DNA of 64,000 nucleotides from NCBI RefSeq assembly GCF_005862305.2, contig NZ_CP054022.1, positions 1,054,001 through 1,118,000 on the forward strand. The letters run 5' to 3'. How positions within the stretch are numbered: position 1 is the first letter of the stretch; every line of letters begins with the position of its first letter. A model generated the notes under the pieces. The model did not search any database, was not told where the DNA came from, and worked only from the letters and a program-made list of their open reading frames with translations. Below, piece by piece: positions 8,391 through 16,515 of this stretch. The position numbers and the translations under genes are program-made. This DNA is from Rhizobium indicum. GTDB taxonomy: Bacteria > Pseudomonadota > Alphaproteobacteria > Rhizobiales > Rhizobiaceae.

Positions 8391-9254
8391 ATGTCGAAAA
8401 TCCGTATCCACCATCGCACGATCTATCGCTACCGCTATGCGGTCAATCTCAGGCCTCACCGGCTGATGTTGAGGCCGCGCGAGAGCCCCGATCTCCGGCT
8501 GCTGTCGCATGAGGTCTCGATAACACCACAGGCCCAGGTCAGTTGGGCGATCGATGTATTCGGCAACGCCGTTGCCACCGCGGTTTTCAGCGACATGACC
8601 GATGTCCTGACCGTCGACAGCGTCGCCTTGGTCGACCTCACCGCCGCAGCATGGCCGGTCTTTGCTATTGCAGGCTCCGCGCTCACCTTTCCATTCCGCT
8701 ATTCGGACGAGGAATGGACCGATCTCGGCGCGCTGACGGCTCGGCAGTATGCCGACCCGTCCCAGCAACTTCAGCGGTGGGCACAAGGATTTGTCGCAAG
8801 CAATTCGACAGACACGCTCTCGCTTCTGAAGGACATAAGCGCTGGGGTGTCTTCATCGATCTCCTATCAAAGCCGCGAGGCGGAAGGCACACAGACGCCA
8901 ACCCAGACGTTGGATCGTGGTCGGGGATCGTGCCGCGACTTTGCAGTGCTGTTTGCCGAAGCCGTTCGAGCCCTAGGTTTTGGAGCGCGTATCGTGTCGG
9001 GATACCTGTCCAATCCTGATCAAATATTGCTCGGTTCGCAGGATCAGGGCTCGACCCATGCCTGGGTCGAGGTATTCGTTCCCGGCGGCGGATGGATCAC
9101 GTTCGATCCGACCAACCGCAGCATGGGCGGGGCCAATCTCATCCCTGTCGCCGTCACCCGCGATATCGCGCAATCCGTGCCCGTCGCCGGCAGCTTCGTC
9201 GGTGCGTCCGATGCATTCATATTGATGGACGTGGAGGTCGAGGTGTCCGCGTGA
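8391..9254 (+). CDS. Transglutaminase-like cysteine protease family protein
   Basis: Protein of 287 residues. The N-terminal bacterial transglutaminase domain (about residues 1-85, HHRTIYRYRYAVNLRPHRL) precedes the transglutaminase-like core. The catalytic triad is visible as Cys181 in GRGSCRDFA, His223 in STHAWVEV and Asp239 in ITFDPTN. No signal peptide, so probably cytoplasmic. Relatives are common in Proteobacteria as predicted peptidases or amidases with unknown substrates. The last 34 codons of a second, related gene survive at 11294-11398, so a paralogue once lay nearby. Confidence 0.9.
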   Translation: MSKIRIHHRTIYRYRYAVNLRPHRLMLRPRESPDLRLLSHEVSITPQAQVSWAIDVFGNAVATAVFSDMTDVLTVDSVALVDLTAAAWPVFAIAGSALTFPFRYSDEEWTDLGALTARQYADPSQQLQRWAQGFVASNSTDTLSLLKDISAGVSSSISYQSREAEGTQTPTQTLDRGRGSCRDFAVLFAEAVRALGFGARIVSGYLSNPDQILLGSQDQGSTHAWVEVFVPGGGWITFDPTNRSMGGANLIPVAVTRDIAQSVPVAGSFVGASDAFILMDVEVEVSA

Positions 9255-9286
9255 GCTTCGCAGCAGCCCCACGAGGATTTAGTCGT

Positions 9287-9442
9287 CTAGCCATTCGCAC
9301 GGAGCACGACCTTAACGAGACTGTCTTCCATCACCATGGGAACGGGAGCCTCGACCTCGAGGTAAAGCCGATCGATAGTGGCCGCCAGCGGTTCGCCGGT
9401 GGCGATCATCTCATGGATGAAATTCTGCAACGCGAGGATCAT
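9287..9442 (-). CDS. Possible small protein, 51 residues
   Basis: Minus-strand ATG at 9442 opens a 51-codon frame (ALQNFIHEMIATGEPL, then EVEAPVPMVMEDSLVKVVL). The same frame stays open upstream for another roughly 30 codons with good coding character (ATSSEGHLVELFSSHR) but no clear start, so this may be the 3' part of a longer truncated gene. It fills the gap after the transglutaminase. No family is recognised. Confidence 0.35.
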   Translation of the reverse strand: MILALQNFIHEMIATGEPLAATIDRLYLEVEAPVPMVMEDSLVKVVLRANG

Positions 9443-9688
9443 CGGTTCATTTCTATGGGAGGAAAACAGCTCAACAAGGTGGCCTTCAGATGAAGTTGCC
9501 TGCTGTCGATCCGAGCGAGAACCATCGGGCCGGCGGCTCGCTATGCAGGCGAGCGTTAAACACGATCCCTTACTAAATGCTTACTTTATCGGAACCGGAA
9601 TCAAATTATCGCCGGGAGGTTGTATCGACGCCCCCAATTCTTTCTGAGTTCCGGCATCGTGTCGCGAATGTGCCGACGACAGATAGTT

Positions 9689-10093
9689 TCAAGCGGACTG
9701 CACGGCTTTCTCGACATCCTGGGCAGAGTGGCCCGTCAGATCCTTGGAGATTTCCAGAAGCAGTTTGGCGGAAAGGAACTTGTGATAATGCTTTCGCAGT
9801 TCGCCCAGTGAACGCGGCGCCGAAATGACCACGAGATTGACAATACCGCCCTCCAACACCTGCTTGTTGAGGTATTGAGCGACACCAGCGGAAAATCCGT
9901 CTTCCGACATCTGGCTTTCATCCGGGTTCGCCGAGGTGCTTCCGTGGCGACCACCCGAGCCTTTGGCTTCGTCGTCTATGGAAATGTCAGGCAGTGCGGT
10001 TAGACTGAGTTCGGAGCCAGTCCCGGTGTTGCGATAGAGGTCTAGTTTCTCACCGTCGGTCACGGCGACGACTGTACCTTGCGGAAGTATCAT
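9689..10093 (-). CDS. Host-attachment family protein
   Basis: Protein of 134 residues with the layout of the Host_attach family (related to Agrobacterium AtsE): MILPQGTVVAVTDGEKLDLYR at the start, a central GSGGRHGSTSANPDESQ segment and the conserved C-terminal block SAPRSLGELRKHYHK and EISKDLTGHS. The ATG at 10093 was chosen because the family begins here; ATG at 10105 is in frame, and the open frame extends upstream to 10315 without family similarity. The family was named from an attachment phenotype but looks like a cytoplasmic protein with a release-factor-like fold. Its role here is unproven. Confidence 0.85.
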   Translation of the reverse strand: MILPQGTVVAVTDGEKLDLYRNTGTGSELSLTALPDISIDDEAKGSGGRHGSTSANPDESQMSEDGFSAGVAQYLNKQVLEGGIVNLVVISAPRSLGELRKHYHKFLSAKLLLEISKDLTGHSAQDVEKAVQSA

Positions 10094-10324
10094 TGGATTT
10101 CCCATGAAGTTGGCTCGAGCCGCTTCACGAGGAATTTCGCGAACGACGAGAACGTCGCGTTTTCCGCGAAGAAGTACTAGAGACGGCGATTGTGGCTTTT
10201 CGACGCGAATTGGTTCTCCCGGCCAAGCACATCGCCACATCGCCCGCACCATATGCCGCAAACGCGGAGGTGCGCCCTTCCCGATCGTTAGCTTCCCGCC
10301 ATATTTAGTGGGCACGCTGACGCG

Positions 10325-10663
10325 CTACTGGGCGGTGAAGAACGTCAGCAGAACCTTGCCCTTGTCGCCGAGCAAGCATACGAACCTGTCCGGCTTTCCG
10401 GTCTTTTCCTTCCGGGCGATGTAGGCCTCTCCAAGAATGACGGTCTTCACGGCAACATCCTCGACTTTCGTATCAGACTTGCTGATGGCGAGGCTTTCCA
10501 TGTCCATGACAAGATCCGTGATCTCCGGTGAACGCTCCCGAAGGGCGAGAAGGCCTGTGTTCTTGCAGGCGTTGACTGCCGGATCCTCAGCTGCCTGGGC
10601 AGATGCGTTTTCTGTAAGGAGACCGACAAGGACGGCCGCAACGGCGAGTGCTACACTTTTCAT
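10325..10663 (-). CDS. Small secreted protein of unknown function
   Basis: Protein of 112 residues with a typical signal peptide (MKSVALAVAAVLVGLLTENA, cleavage probably after ASA or AQA near residues 22-24). The mature part has two cysteines (NACKNTG and FVCLLGD) that could form a disulfide, and it ends in a hydrophobic strand VLLTFFTAQ. No family recognised. It lies just downstream of the csbD-like gene and its terminator, so it probably has its own promoter in the short gap near 10670-10680. Confidence 0.7.
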   Translation of the reverse strand: MKSVALAVAAVLVGLLTENASAQAAEDPAVNACKNTGLLALRERSPEITDLVMDMESLAISKSDTKVEDVAVKTVILGEAYIARKEKTGKPDRFVCLLGDKGKVLLTFFTAQ

Positions 10664-10678
10664 GGTCGTTTCTTTCGT

Positions 10679-10706
10679 TAAAAAAAGCCCGCGACCAGCG
10701 CGGGCT
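10679..10706 (-). terminator. Rho-independent terminator of the csbD-like gene
   Basis: Perfect 8-base stem (AGCCCGCG at 10686-10693, CGCGGGCT at 10699-10706) with a 5-base loop. On the minus strand it is followed by a run of seven T at 10680-10686. It lies 29 bases after the stop of the csbD-like gene. Confidence 0.85.
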
Positions 10707-10734
10707 TAAAGTGAACTTGAGTGCTCGAATGTGG

Positions 10735-10926
10735 CTATGCCTTATCGACGACCTTTTTCACGGCATCCTTGACGTCGCCCTTGGCAACCTGGGCCTTGCC
10801 CTTGGCTTCCTGAACGGCACCCTTTGCCTGTTCCTCGTGATTATCAACGGCTTTGCCCGCGGCCTGCCGCGCCTTGCCGGCGACTTCGTTCGTGGTTCCC
10901 TTAATCTTGTCTGCAGTGCTTCCCAT
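10735..10926 (-). CDS. CsbD family stress protein
   Basis: Small, highly charged alanine- and lysine-rich protein of 63 residues with the CsbD signature MGSTADKIKGTTNEVAGK followed by repeated A-x-G-K helical units. CsbD-like proteins are general-stress products of unknown mechanism. The ATG at 10926 is preferred over 10932 because GGAG lies 6 bases before it; the other ATG directly abuts the GGAG. A strong terminator follows. Confidence 0.92.
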   Translation of the reverse strand: MGSTADKIKGTTNEVAGKARQAAGKAVDNHEEQAKGAVQEAKGKAQVAKGDVKDAVKKVVDKA

Positions 10927-11049
10927 AATCATCTCCTTCGTTTTGCTGAAATGAAAGTCATAGAACCGCTATTCGTTCCCAGCGTTAACGCCCCTCCACA
11001 ACGATTGCTCATTCGAAGCCGTGCAAAGGGGAAGTCAGCAGGCGAGACA

Positions 11050-11223
11050 TCACCTGATACCCCAAGCGATCAGCTTGAGGGGAATCGCTCCAGCGCGGGA
11101 CACGGGGAGACCGAGAGCATCACTTTCATCGCTCTTGTTCATCCGCACCGACAATGCGGCTTTAGCATGCCAGGCATCGATGCAGACGACAGGAAGATCG
11201 ATCCGCTTGAGTTCGTGCCACAG
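11050..11223 (-). pseudogene. IS110-family transposase fragment
   Basis: The minus strand reads [17 protein letters not shown] followed by [10 protein letters not shown], the conserved DEDD-domain block of IS110 transposases (normally VCIDARHA and NKTDxNDA). After ALGL the frame loses similarity and stops at 11050. Only about 45 of the usual roughly 340 residues remain. Confidence 0.75.
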
Positions 11224-11293
11224 TCAGCTCGACATCGCGCTGACATGCAGTGAGGCCTGTGGTGAAGTGGCTGGGAAACCGCCGTCAACTGCA

Positions 11294-11398
11294 GCGGTTC
11301 GTGATATCACGCAAGCAGTGCGGATTTCCGGCGGCTTCATCGGCGCGGCCAAAACCTTTGTGTCGATGAGTGTCGTGGTCGAGGTTTCTGAACTGTGA
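11294..11398 (+). pseudogene. Transglutaminase gene, last 34 codons
   Basis: The frame AVRDITQAVRISGGFIGAA continuing to VVVEVSEL and stop matches the C-terminus of the intact transglutaminase at 8391-9254 (VTRDIAQSVPVAGSFVGA to VEVEVSA). The upstream part is replaced by an IS110 fragment, so this is the tail of a deleted paralogue. Confidence 0.8.
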
Positions 11399-11440
11399 CA
11401 GTCCCTGAGCCTCCGATCGGAAAAGGTTTCGATCATCATT

Positions 11441-12646
11441 TTAGTGAACTGAACGCGCCGGTGGCCGCCGAGCGGCTCGGGACCTTCGACCATCGATCCA
11501 TCTCATCGTGGGAGTAACCGCGATACCGTGCACCACGATCGAAACAAGGATGATCAGGAGCACTGTCGCCCAGACGGTCTGGACGTTCTCGAACTCGGCT
11601 TGACCCGTGGCGTATGCGAGATAATAGATCGACCCAAGCCCTCTGATGCCGAAGACGGCGATAATCACAGTTTCGCCGGGCGAATGTCCGGCTCCGAGTA
11701 AACTCAGCCAGCCGATGATTGGACGGACGAACGCGATCGCCAAAACGACGAAGGCTGAGACCCGCCAATCGATACCTGCCAGAAGCTGCCCGCTAGCCGC
11801 GATTGACCCGAGGCAGACAAGGAGTACCATCATCAGCAAACGTTCTATTTGCTCCGCGAAATCATGAAGCTGCTCGTGAAAATCGTGGTCTCGTTCACTC
11901 GCTCTGAACGCGATCGCCGCAAGGAACACGGCGACGAAGCCGTAGCCACCGATTAGTTGAGTCAACCCATACGTGGTGAAGGTCATTCCAAGAGCGACGA
12001 AGCCGTCCTGCGTTTTTGCGAGGCTGCTTCCCATCATCCTGAACGACAAAAAACCGAAAGCCTTCCCCAGCGCCCATCCCATAAAGGCGCCTGCGGCCAG
12101 TCTCCAGAACACGTCAAGAAATGCCCAATGTTGCAACAGGGAGACGCCCTCCTTCGCGGCAAGCGCCAGGGCGATGGCAAGGTGGACGAACGGGAAGCTC
12201 AAGCCGTCGTTAAGCCCTGCTTCGGAGGTTAGCGCAAAACGGACCTCGTCCTCCTCTCCTGTCTGCGGTGGCCCGACCTGCACATCGCTGGCGAGGACCG
12301 GATCGGTCGGGGCAAGGCAGGCGCCGAGCAAAAGAGCAGAAGCCCCTCCGAGACCCAGTATCCATGACCCGAGGAATGCGAGTGCGACGATGGTCAGCGG
12401 CATGGCTATCCCGAGAAGTCGCCATGTCGTCATCCACGGCTTCCATCCGATCGGACGGTCGAGTTTAAGCCCTGCACCCATCAGCGCGACGATGACGACG
12501 ATCTCGGTCATCCGCTCGGTGAATGCGCGATTCTCCAGAGGATTGAAACGCGGCAGAAGTGGGAACGGCGACCATGCAAGCACCGCGCCAATGGCCAGAC
12601 AGGCGATTGGAAGAGACAGGGGCATACGTTTCATCACCATCGGCAA
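11441..12646 (-). CDS. Cation:proton antiporter, CPA1/NhaP type, with a probable 5' frameshift
   Basis: Polytopic membrane protein of 401 residues with about 11-12 hydrophobic segments and the CPA1 motifs ACLAPTDPVLASDVQ (core aspartates) and SEAGLNDGLSFPF. It should exchange Na+ or K+ for protons across the inner membrane. The minus-strand ATG at 12705 begins MDLYIITLTILGVVVL, a normal first helix, but meets TGA at 12655-12657. One extra base there would restore LTAWLPMVMKRMPL and join the frame given here. Either the gene lost about 20 N-terminal residues and restarts at 12646, or this is a sequencing error. Confidence 0.8.
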   Translation of the reverse strand: MPMVMKRMPLSLPIACLAIGAVLAWSPFPLLPRFNPLENRAFTERMTEIVVIVALMGAGLKLDRPIGWKPWMTTWRLLGIAMPLTIVALAFLGSWILGLGGASALLLGACLAPTDPVLASDVQVGPPQTGEEDEVRFALTSEAGLNDGLSFPFVHLAIALALAAKEGVSLLQHWAFLDVFWRLAAGAFMGWALGKAFGFLSFRMMGSSLAKTQDGFVALGMTFTTYGLTQLIGGYGFVAVFLAAIAFRASERDHDFHEQLHDFAEQIERLLMMVLLVCLGSIAASGQLLAGIDWRVSAFVVLAIAFVRPIIGWLSLLGAGHSPGETVIIAVFGIRGLGSIYYLAYATGQAEFENVQTVWATVLLIILVSIVVHGIAVTPTMRWIDGRRSRAARRPPARSVH

Positions 12647-12993
12647 CCAGGCCGTCAGAGCACGACAACGCCAAGGATTGTTAGGGTGATGATATAAAGG
12701 TCCATTCAGTCCGGTTTCTCGAGGGTCGCTTTCTTACGCTCTAGCACACCGGGGCGAGCGACGTCCGGCGACAATCGGTTTCCAGCGACCAGGGCCAAGG
12801 CGCTCCCGCGCCTTTCGTTGTTTACTGAACGTTCTTAATTTCACTCAGCTAATCGGCGAGAATGATACTTAAGGCAGATGATGCTTAGGGAAAGTCGGAC
12901 TTAAGTCGGGCTAACAACCTTAGAAGTCACTACTCATATATTAGCTTGAGGTCACGTGTAGGGTCCGCGAGGGGGGCGGAACGGGAGGAAGAT

Positions 12994-13266
12994 ATGAAGT
13001 TCAGCTCTGACTGCTACGGCCATGAACAGTACGGTTCACAAGGCCATAGTTCGGCGTCGACTATCGCGACGATCGAAGCAGCCCTTTCCGCCGATTCGAA
13101 CATCGACAACCGTGCCATCCAGATCAGGATGCTCGGCCCTGTCGTCCTGCTCGAAGGCTACATAACAAACACTGCAGACCGCGAGAGAGCCATCTCGCTT
13201 GCGGCGATGATCGTCGGCCAGGAGAACGTCCAAGACCGGATGTTGAGCCGTTTCCCCATGCAGTAG
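12994..13266 (+). CDS. BON-domain protein
   Basis: Protein of 90 residues. After a short polar leader a single BON domain covers about residues 20-85: SASTIATIEAALSAD, then IQIRMLGPVVLLEGYITN and the A-x-x-A helix with VGQENVQDRML. BON domains bind phospholipid membranes and often occur in osmotic-shock proteins. No signal peptide. The ATG at 12994 is well supported by GGGAGGAAG just upstream; an in-frame upstream extension lacks family similarity. An AT-rich gap of about 290 bases precedes it and probably holds its promoter. Confidence 0.85.
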   Translation: MKFSSDCYGHEQYGSQGHSSASTIATIEAALSADSNIDNRAIQIRMLGPVVLLEGYITNTADRERAISLAAMIVGQENVQDRMLSRFPMQ

Positions 13267-13329
13267 CCCAGTTCCTCTGTTTGACGGTTTGGCCCCCAGC
13301 GGAACCGACCGCATCAAAAGAGGAAACAG

Positions 13330-13530
13330 ATGAATATCAACGCAGTAGGAATTGCCGTTGTTGGCATCGACGTTGCCTTTGCGCAGTCGTCGGTGGCTCG
13401 TCGCCGGCGCGGCAGGTAGAGTCATTGATCCGCCGCCGCAAAAGGTGGTGACCTATGTTCAGCAGGCTCCGGCCCCGACCAGGCGGGTCATGGTGAAGGA
13501 GAAGGTCGTCGTCGGACAGCCCCTGCCGAG
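13330..13530 (+). pseudogene. DUF1236-type secreted protein gene, frameshifted and truncated
   Basis: ATG at 13330 begins MNINAVGIAVVGIDVAFAQ, a signal-peptide-like start preceded by GAGGAAACAG. The reading then shifts frame and continues as DPPPQKVVTYVQQAPAP and VMVKEKVVVGQPLP, the conserved DUF1236 core. Near 13530 the match ends and an unrelated minus-strand gene fragment begins. At least two frame changes make it non-functional. Confidence 0.6.
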
Positions 13531-13534
13531 ACCG

Positions 13535-13656
13535 TCGTCGGCATTGCGCAGCCGCAGCGCGGCCCGGCGAAGCATGATCTGGAGATCCGGCCGGGAGATA
13601 TCTGCAATTCGATCGGCGGCATCTTCGAGTAATGTCGTGGTCTCGGGCGAGGTCAT
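13535..13656 (-). pseudogene. 5' fragment of an unidentified rhizobial small-protein gene
   Basis: On the minus strand ATG 13656 opens MTSPETTTLLEDAADRIAD continuing to LQIMLRRAALRLRN, a helical start with strong coding character. At about 13535 it meets the truncated DUF1236 gene head-on, and the remaining open frame is noise. Both genes were cut at the same junction, which marks a recombination point. Confidence 0.4.
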
Positions 13657-13841
13657 GAGTTTACTCCCCTATCCGTTTAGTCTTGTCGGCCGGGAAGGAT
13701 CAATGGATCAGCTTTGGTGCGTCTTCAATCTCTTCCAGTACGAGCCCCAAACTACATTCCTGTTCAGGCGAGCCAGTATGAGGCCCGACCGCTCAGCTAT
13801 CTCGCCGGTGCGCCGGTCGAATATGGGTTTTGTTGCCTGCG

Positions 13842-14111
13842 CTATCTATCGCGACGCTTGTCACGTGCCCAATCCGCAGGTCGCAGATCGTCTCGCGGGT
13901 GCGCGATGCGGCGAACATACTCTCCGAGAACAGGGTCGGCGGTCAAATGCCTCTGAAACTGCACCTCGTCCATTCGGCCGGCGCGATAGGTGTTTACGAT
14001 CTCTTCTTGGTGGGCGGTTAATGTTGACTGACCCCCACGCTCTGGCGGGACGACGCCTAGCCGGGTAGAAATAGCGACCGCAGTGCCATCTTTTTTCTCA
14101 TTAACGTCCAT
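13842..14111 (-). CDS. Conserved-looking hypothetical protein, 89 residues
   Basis: Starts at 14111 behind a good GGAGGAG ribosome site. It has a variable first third, then TLTAHQEEIVNTYRAGRMDE and FQRHLTADPVLGEYVRRIA, which look like two amphipathic helices. It is soluble and rich in Arg and Asp. No family recognised. The strong ribosome site and base composition support a real gene. Confidence 0.6.
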   Translation of the reverse strand: MDVNEKKDGTAVAISTRLGVVPPERGGQSTLTAHQEEIVNTYRAGRMDEVQFQRHLTADPVLGEYVRRIAHPRDDLRPADWARDKRRDR

Positions 14112-14294
14112 CGCACTCTCCTCCGAGCGTGATCGCTCGCGGCATCATCAAGCTAGTGTTCTTGATGGAGCGCCCGTGTCGCGATGGAGCACCAATGGAT
14201 AACTTGACCATTGGCCGTTAGTTCCAGCGTCGCTCGCAGCAGATTTTCTTCGAAAAGACAATGAATAGCGAAATTTCGTGGACGCTGGTGGTAG

Positions 14295-15305
14295 TCCTCA
14301 CTCGCGGAAAAACTTAGAATCGGGTTTTATCGAGCGTCGGCTCGCCGGAGCCGGCGCGAGATTGTCACCCGGGTCGGACCCCTTCGGCTTGGCCGCCTTC
14401 CGGCGTTTACGGCCAGCACGACGCTGATATCTGTCGATCCGGCCGCAGTTGCCCTACCGTTCGACACGAACACGCCATCCGCGTCAGTCGCACGCCTTCA
14501 AGTTCTGCTTGACCGTGCCGGAGCATCTCCAGGGGTCATCGATGGGCTAGATGGTGGAAATCTGCGGAGCGCGCTTGCAGCATTCGAATCCATGCATGGT
14601 CTCAATGTTGATGGCAAAATCGGGTCGCAGGTAATTGACGCCATTGATGACCCAAAGCAGGTCATTGGCAGTTACGTGATTACCGGCGAAGATATTTCGG
14701 TGGTTGTTGGTGCGATCCCCAAAGACTACGCGCAGATGGCACAGATGAAATATCTCGGCTATGCGACTGTGACCGAAGGGCTGGCCGAACGGTTTCACAT
14801 GGGCGAGGATTTTCTGAAAGCGCTCAATCCGAATGCACGATATGGCGAAGGCGAAACGATATTCGTTGCCGATCTTGGGGTAAACAAGACGGGCAAGGCG
14901 GTCAGGCTCGAAGTTGATAAAACGCAGGGCCAGGTCAGAGCGTATGCAGCTGACGACTCGTTGCTCGTTGCCTATCCTGCGACGATCGGAAGCGAAACAA
15001 ACCCGTCACCATCCGGGACGCATACGGTCAAGACCGTTGCGCTAAACCCTGAGTATACTTACAATCCCAAGATCAATTTTCAACAGGGAAACAACAACAG
15101 CGTTCTAACACTCCCTCCCGGGCCTAATGGTCCGGTTGGAACGGTGTGGATCGACCTGTCCGAGCCAACCTTCGGAATTCACGGCACGCCGGAACCAAGC
15201 CGGATCGACAAGACAGGCTCGCATAGATGTGTTCGTTTGACTAATTGGGATGCGGAAGAACTTGCCAAATTGCTGACGAAAGACGTTTTGGTCGAATTCA
15301 TGTAA
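14295..15305 (+). pseudogene. L,D-transpeptidase (YkuD) with peptidoglycan-binding domain; start lost, active-site motif altered
   Basis: The frame is open from 14295 but has no ATG, GTG or TTG before 14592. Upstream of that ATG it already encodes a peptidoglycan-binding domain (ARLQVLLDRAGASPGVIDG), so the natural 5' end is missing. A LysM-like segment (AERFHMGEDFLKALNP) and the YkuD catalytic domain follow. The usual SHGC motif reads SHRC here, a Gly-to-Arg change explained by one G-to-A transition; the cysteine itself remains. An intact enzyme would cross-link peptidoglycan in the periplasm. Without a signal peptide and with the altered motif it is probably dead or dying. A truncated product from 14592 (237 residues) is possible. 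Confidence 0.75.
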
Positions 15306-15519
15306 CTATGTCGGTTGGTTGGGGCTTTGTGCCGTGGGGGCCATGCCGGTATTGCTCCTGCTGCATTGGGTGTTAGCTCCGGCGCCTTGATAGGAATCGA
15401 ACCGGCGTTGGCTAATCGTATTTTGCGTAAGCAAGTGACAGATCACAGACTGCTGAATATGAGCTGTCGAGTATCATCTTCAGCGTAGGGAAACTCGGAC
15501 CGGCATTGGAGAGCTTTTA

Positions 15520-15696
15520 ATGGGCTGGAAAACACCGAAGATCGAATACGTGAATGGCTATAAGATCGTTGAAGTTGAAGGGCCTATCTTCAAAGTCTAC
15601 GATGGCGACCGTCAGCTCGGGGACGATTTCCCCTATCCTGGCGAAGCTGCTGCTTACGCGACCTCCTTGCCAAAGCGGGATCATCCACGCAGCTAG
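15520..15696 (+). CDS. Small hypothetical protein, 58 residues
   Basis: ATG 15520 opens a frame reading MGWKTPKIEYVNGYKIVEVE, then GPIFKVYDGDRQLG, ending at 15696. The GGAGAG before the start is a reasonable ribosome site. The alternating polar and hydrophobic residues suggest a small beta-rich protein. No family recognised; genes this short need outside support. Confidence 0.45.
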   Translation: MGWKTPKIEYVNGYKIVEVEGPIFKVYDGDRQLGDDFPYPGEAAAYATSLPKRDHPRS

Positions 15697-15786
15697 GCGA
15701 GAAGCCGCGGAAGATCATTGAACCCTTTATGGCAGCCTTACCGAATGCGGAACAAGATTTGACCAGCTCCCAACCTTTCTTCACCG

Positions 15787-15882
15787 CTGGAACTGCTTGG
15801 GTGGTCTGAATTCTTCGCGGACCAGGTCCAGCCCAGCGAAGCGGACTTGATCCCCCGACGCGTCGCTTCAGTTCACCGGGCA
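15787..15882 (+). pseudogene. RsgA (ribosome small-subunit GTPase) N-terminal fragment
   Basis: The frame reads LELLGWSEFFADQV and ADLIPRRVASVHRA, the characteristic first strand of the OB-fold of RsgA/YjeQ. After that the sequence loses similarity. The GTPase and zinc domains (over 250 residues) are absent, so this is a relic. Confidence 0.6.
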
Positions 15883-16030
15883 CTGAGCTTTCGCGCGTCT
15901 TCATCGCGGCGGCGATCAGGGCCCGCCAGGCGGTCGAAAGAGAAACAACGTGATTTTCGAAACTCAAGCTCGGCAGAGGGACAACCCAACAGTACGCTGC
16001 AGCAACCTATCCAGGGCAGTTAGGAGCAGA

Positions 16031-16408
16031 ATGAAAAGAGTTGCCACGTGCTCATGCGGCCGGCTTTCAATGGCCATCCACGGTGAACCGACCAAAATTT
16101 CCGCCTGCCATTGCCAGGCCTGCCAGCGACGTACCGGAAGCGCGTTCGGGGTGGCGGTCTTCTATAAGAAGGACCGGGTGGAGACGTCTGGCGCCTCGAC
16201 CAGTTACGTCCGGGCTGGCGACAGCGGAAGATCGATTGAGTTTCGGTTTTGTCCGGCTTGCGGGTCGACGGTTTTCTGGATGCCGGAATTTCGCGTGGAT
16301 CTCGTCGCGATCGCGCTGGGATGCTTCGTCGAATCGCGATCGCTGGTTCCCACGCAGAGCGTCTACGAACAGAGCCGCCTGCCGTGGGTGTCGCTCGATC
16401 TGCTTTGA
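16031..16408 (+). CDS. GFA/CENP-V family zinc protein
   Basis: Protein of 125 residues of the GFA (glutathione-dependent formaldehyde-activating-like) fold. Its zinc ligands are in the expected order: CSCG near residue 8, CHCQAC near residue 27 and CPACGS near residue 77. The ATG at 16031 follows an AGGAGC ribosome site. Most family members of this size are not proven to act on formaldehyde; a small-molecule thiol-linked role is the usual guess. Probably cytoplasmic. Confidence 0.85.
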   Translation: MKRVATCSCGRLSMAIHGEPTKISACHCQACQRRTGSAFGVAVFYKKDRVETSGASTSYVRAGDSGRSIEFRFCPACGSTVFWMPEFRVDLVAIALGCFVESRSLVPTQSVYEQSRLPWVSLDLL

Positions 16409-16515
16409 CCCCGCAGGGCTGGCTTGCTGCCCGTTGGCGGGCACGATGGATGGCTCCGACGTCTCGTGGCATCATCGACTTAAATCAGACGCAATCTTCC
16501 CAACATTCCCATTGC

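Noticed and set aside
10960..10985. EcfG-like promoter before the csbD-like gene
   Set aside because: GGAAC occurs on the minus strand, but the required -10 box is absent at the correct distance.
10648..11253. Plus-strand open frame over the csbD-like gene and IS110 fragment
   Set aside because: Joins unrelated pieces and runs through a terminator and two better-supported minus-strand features.
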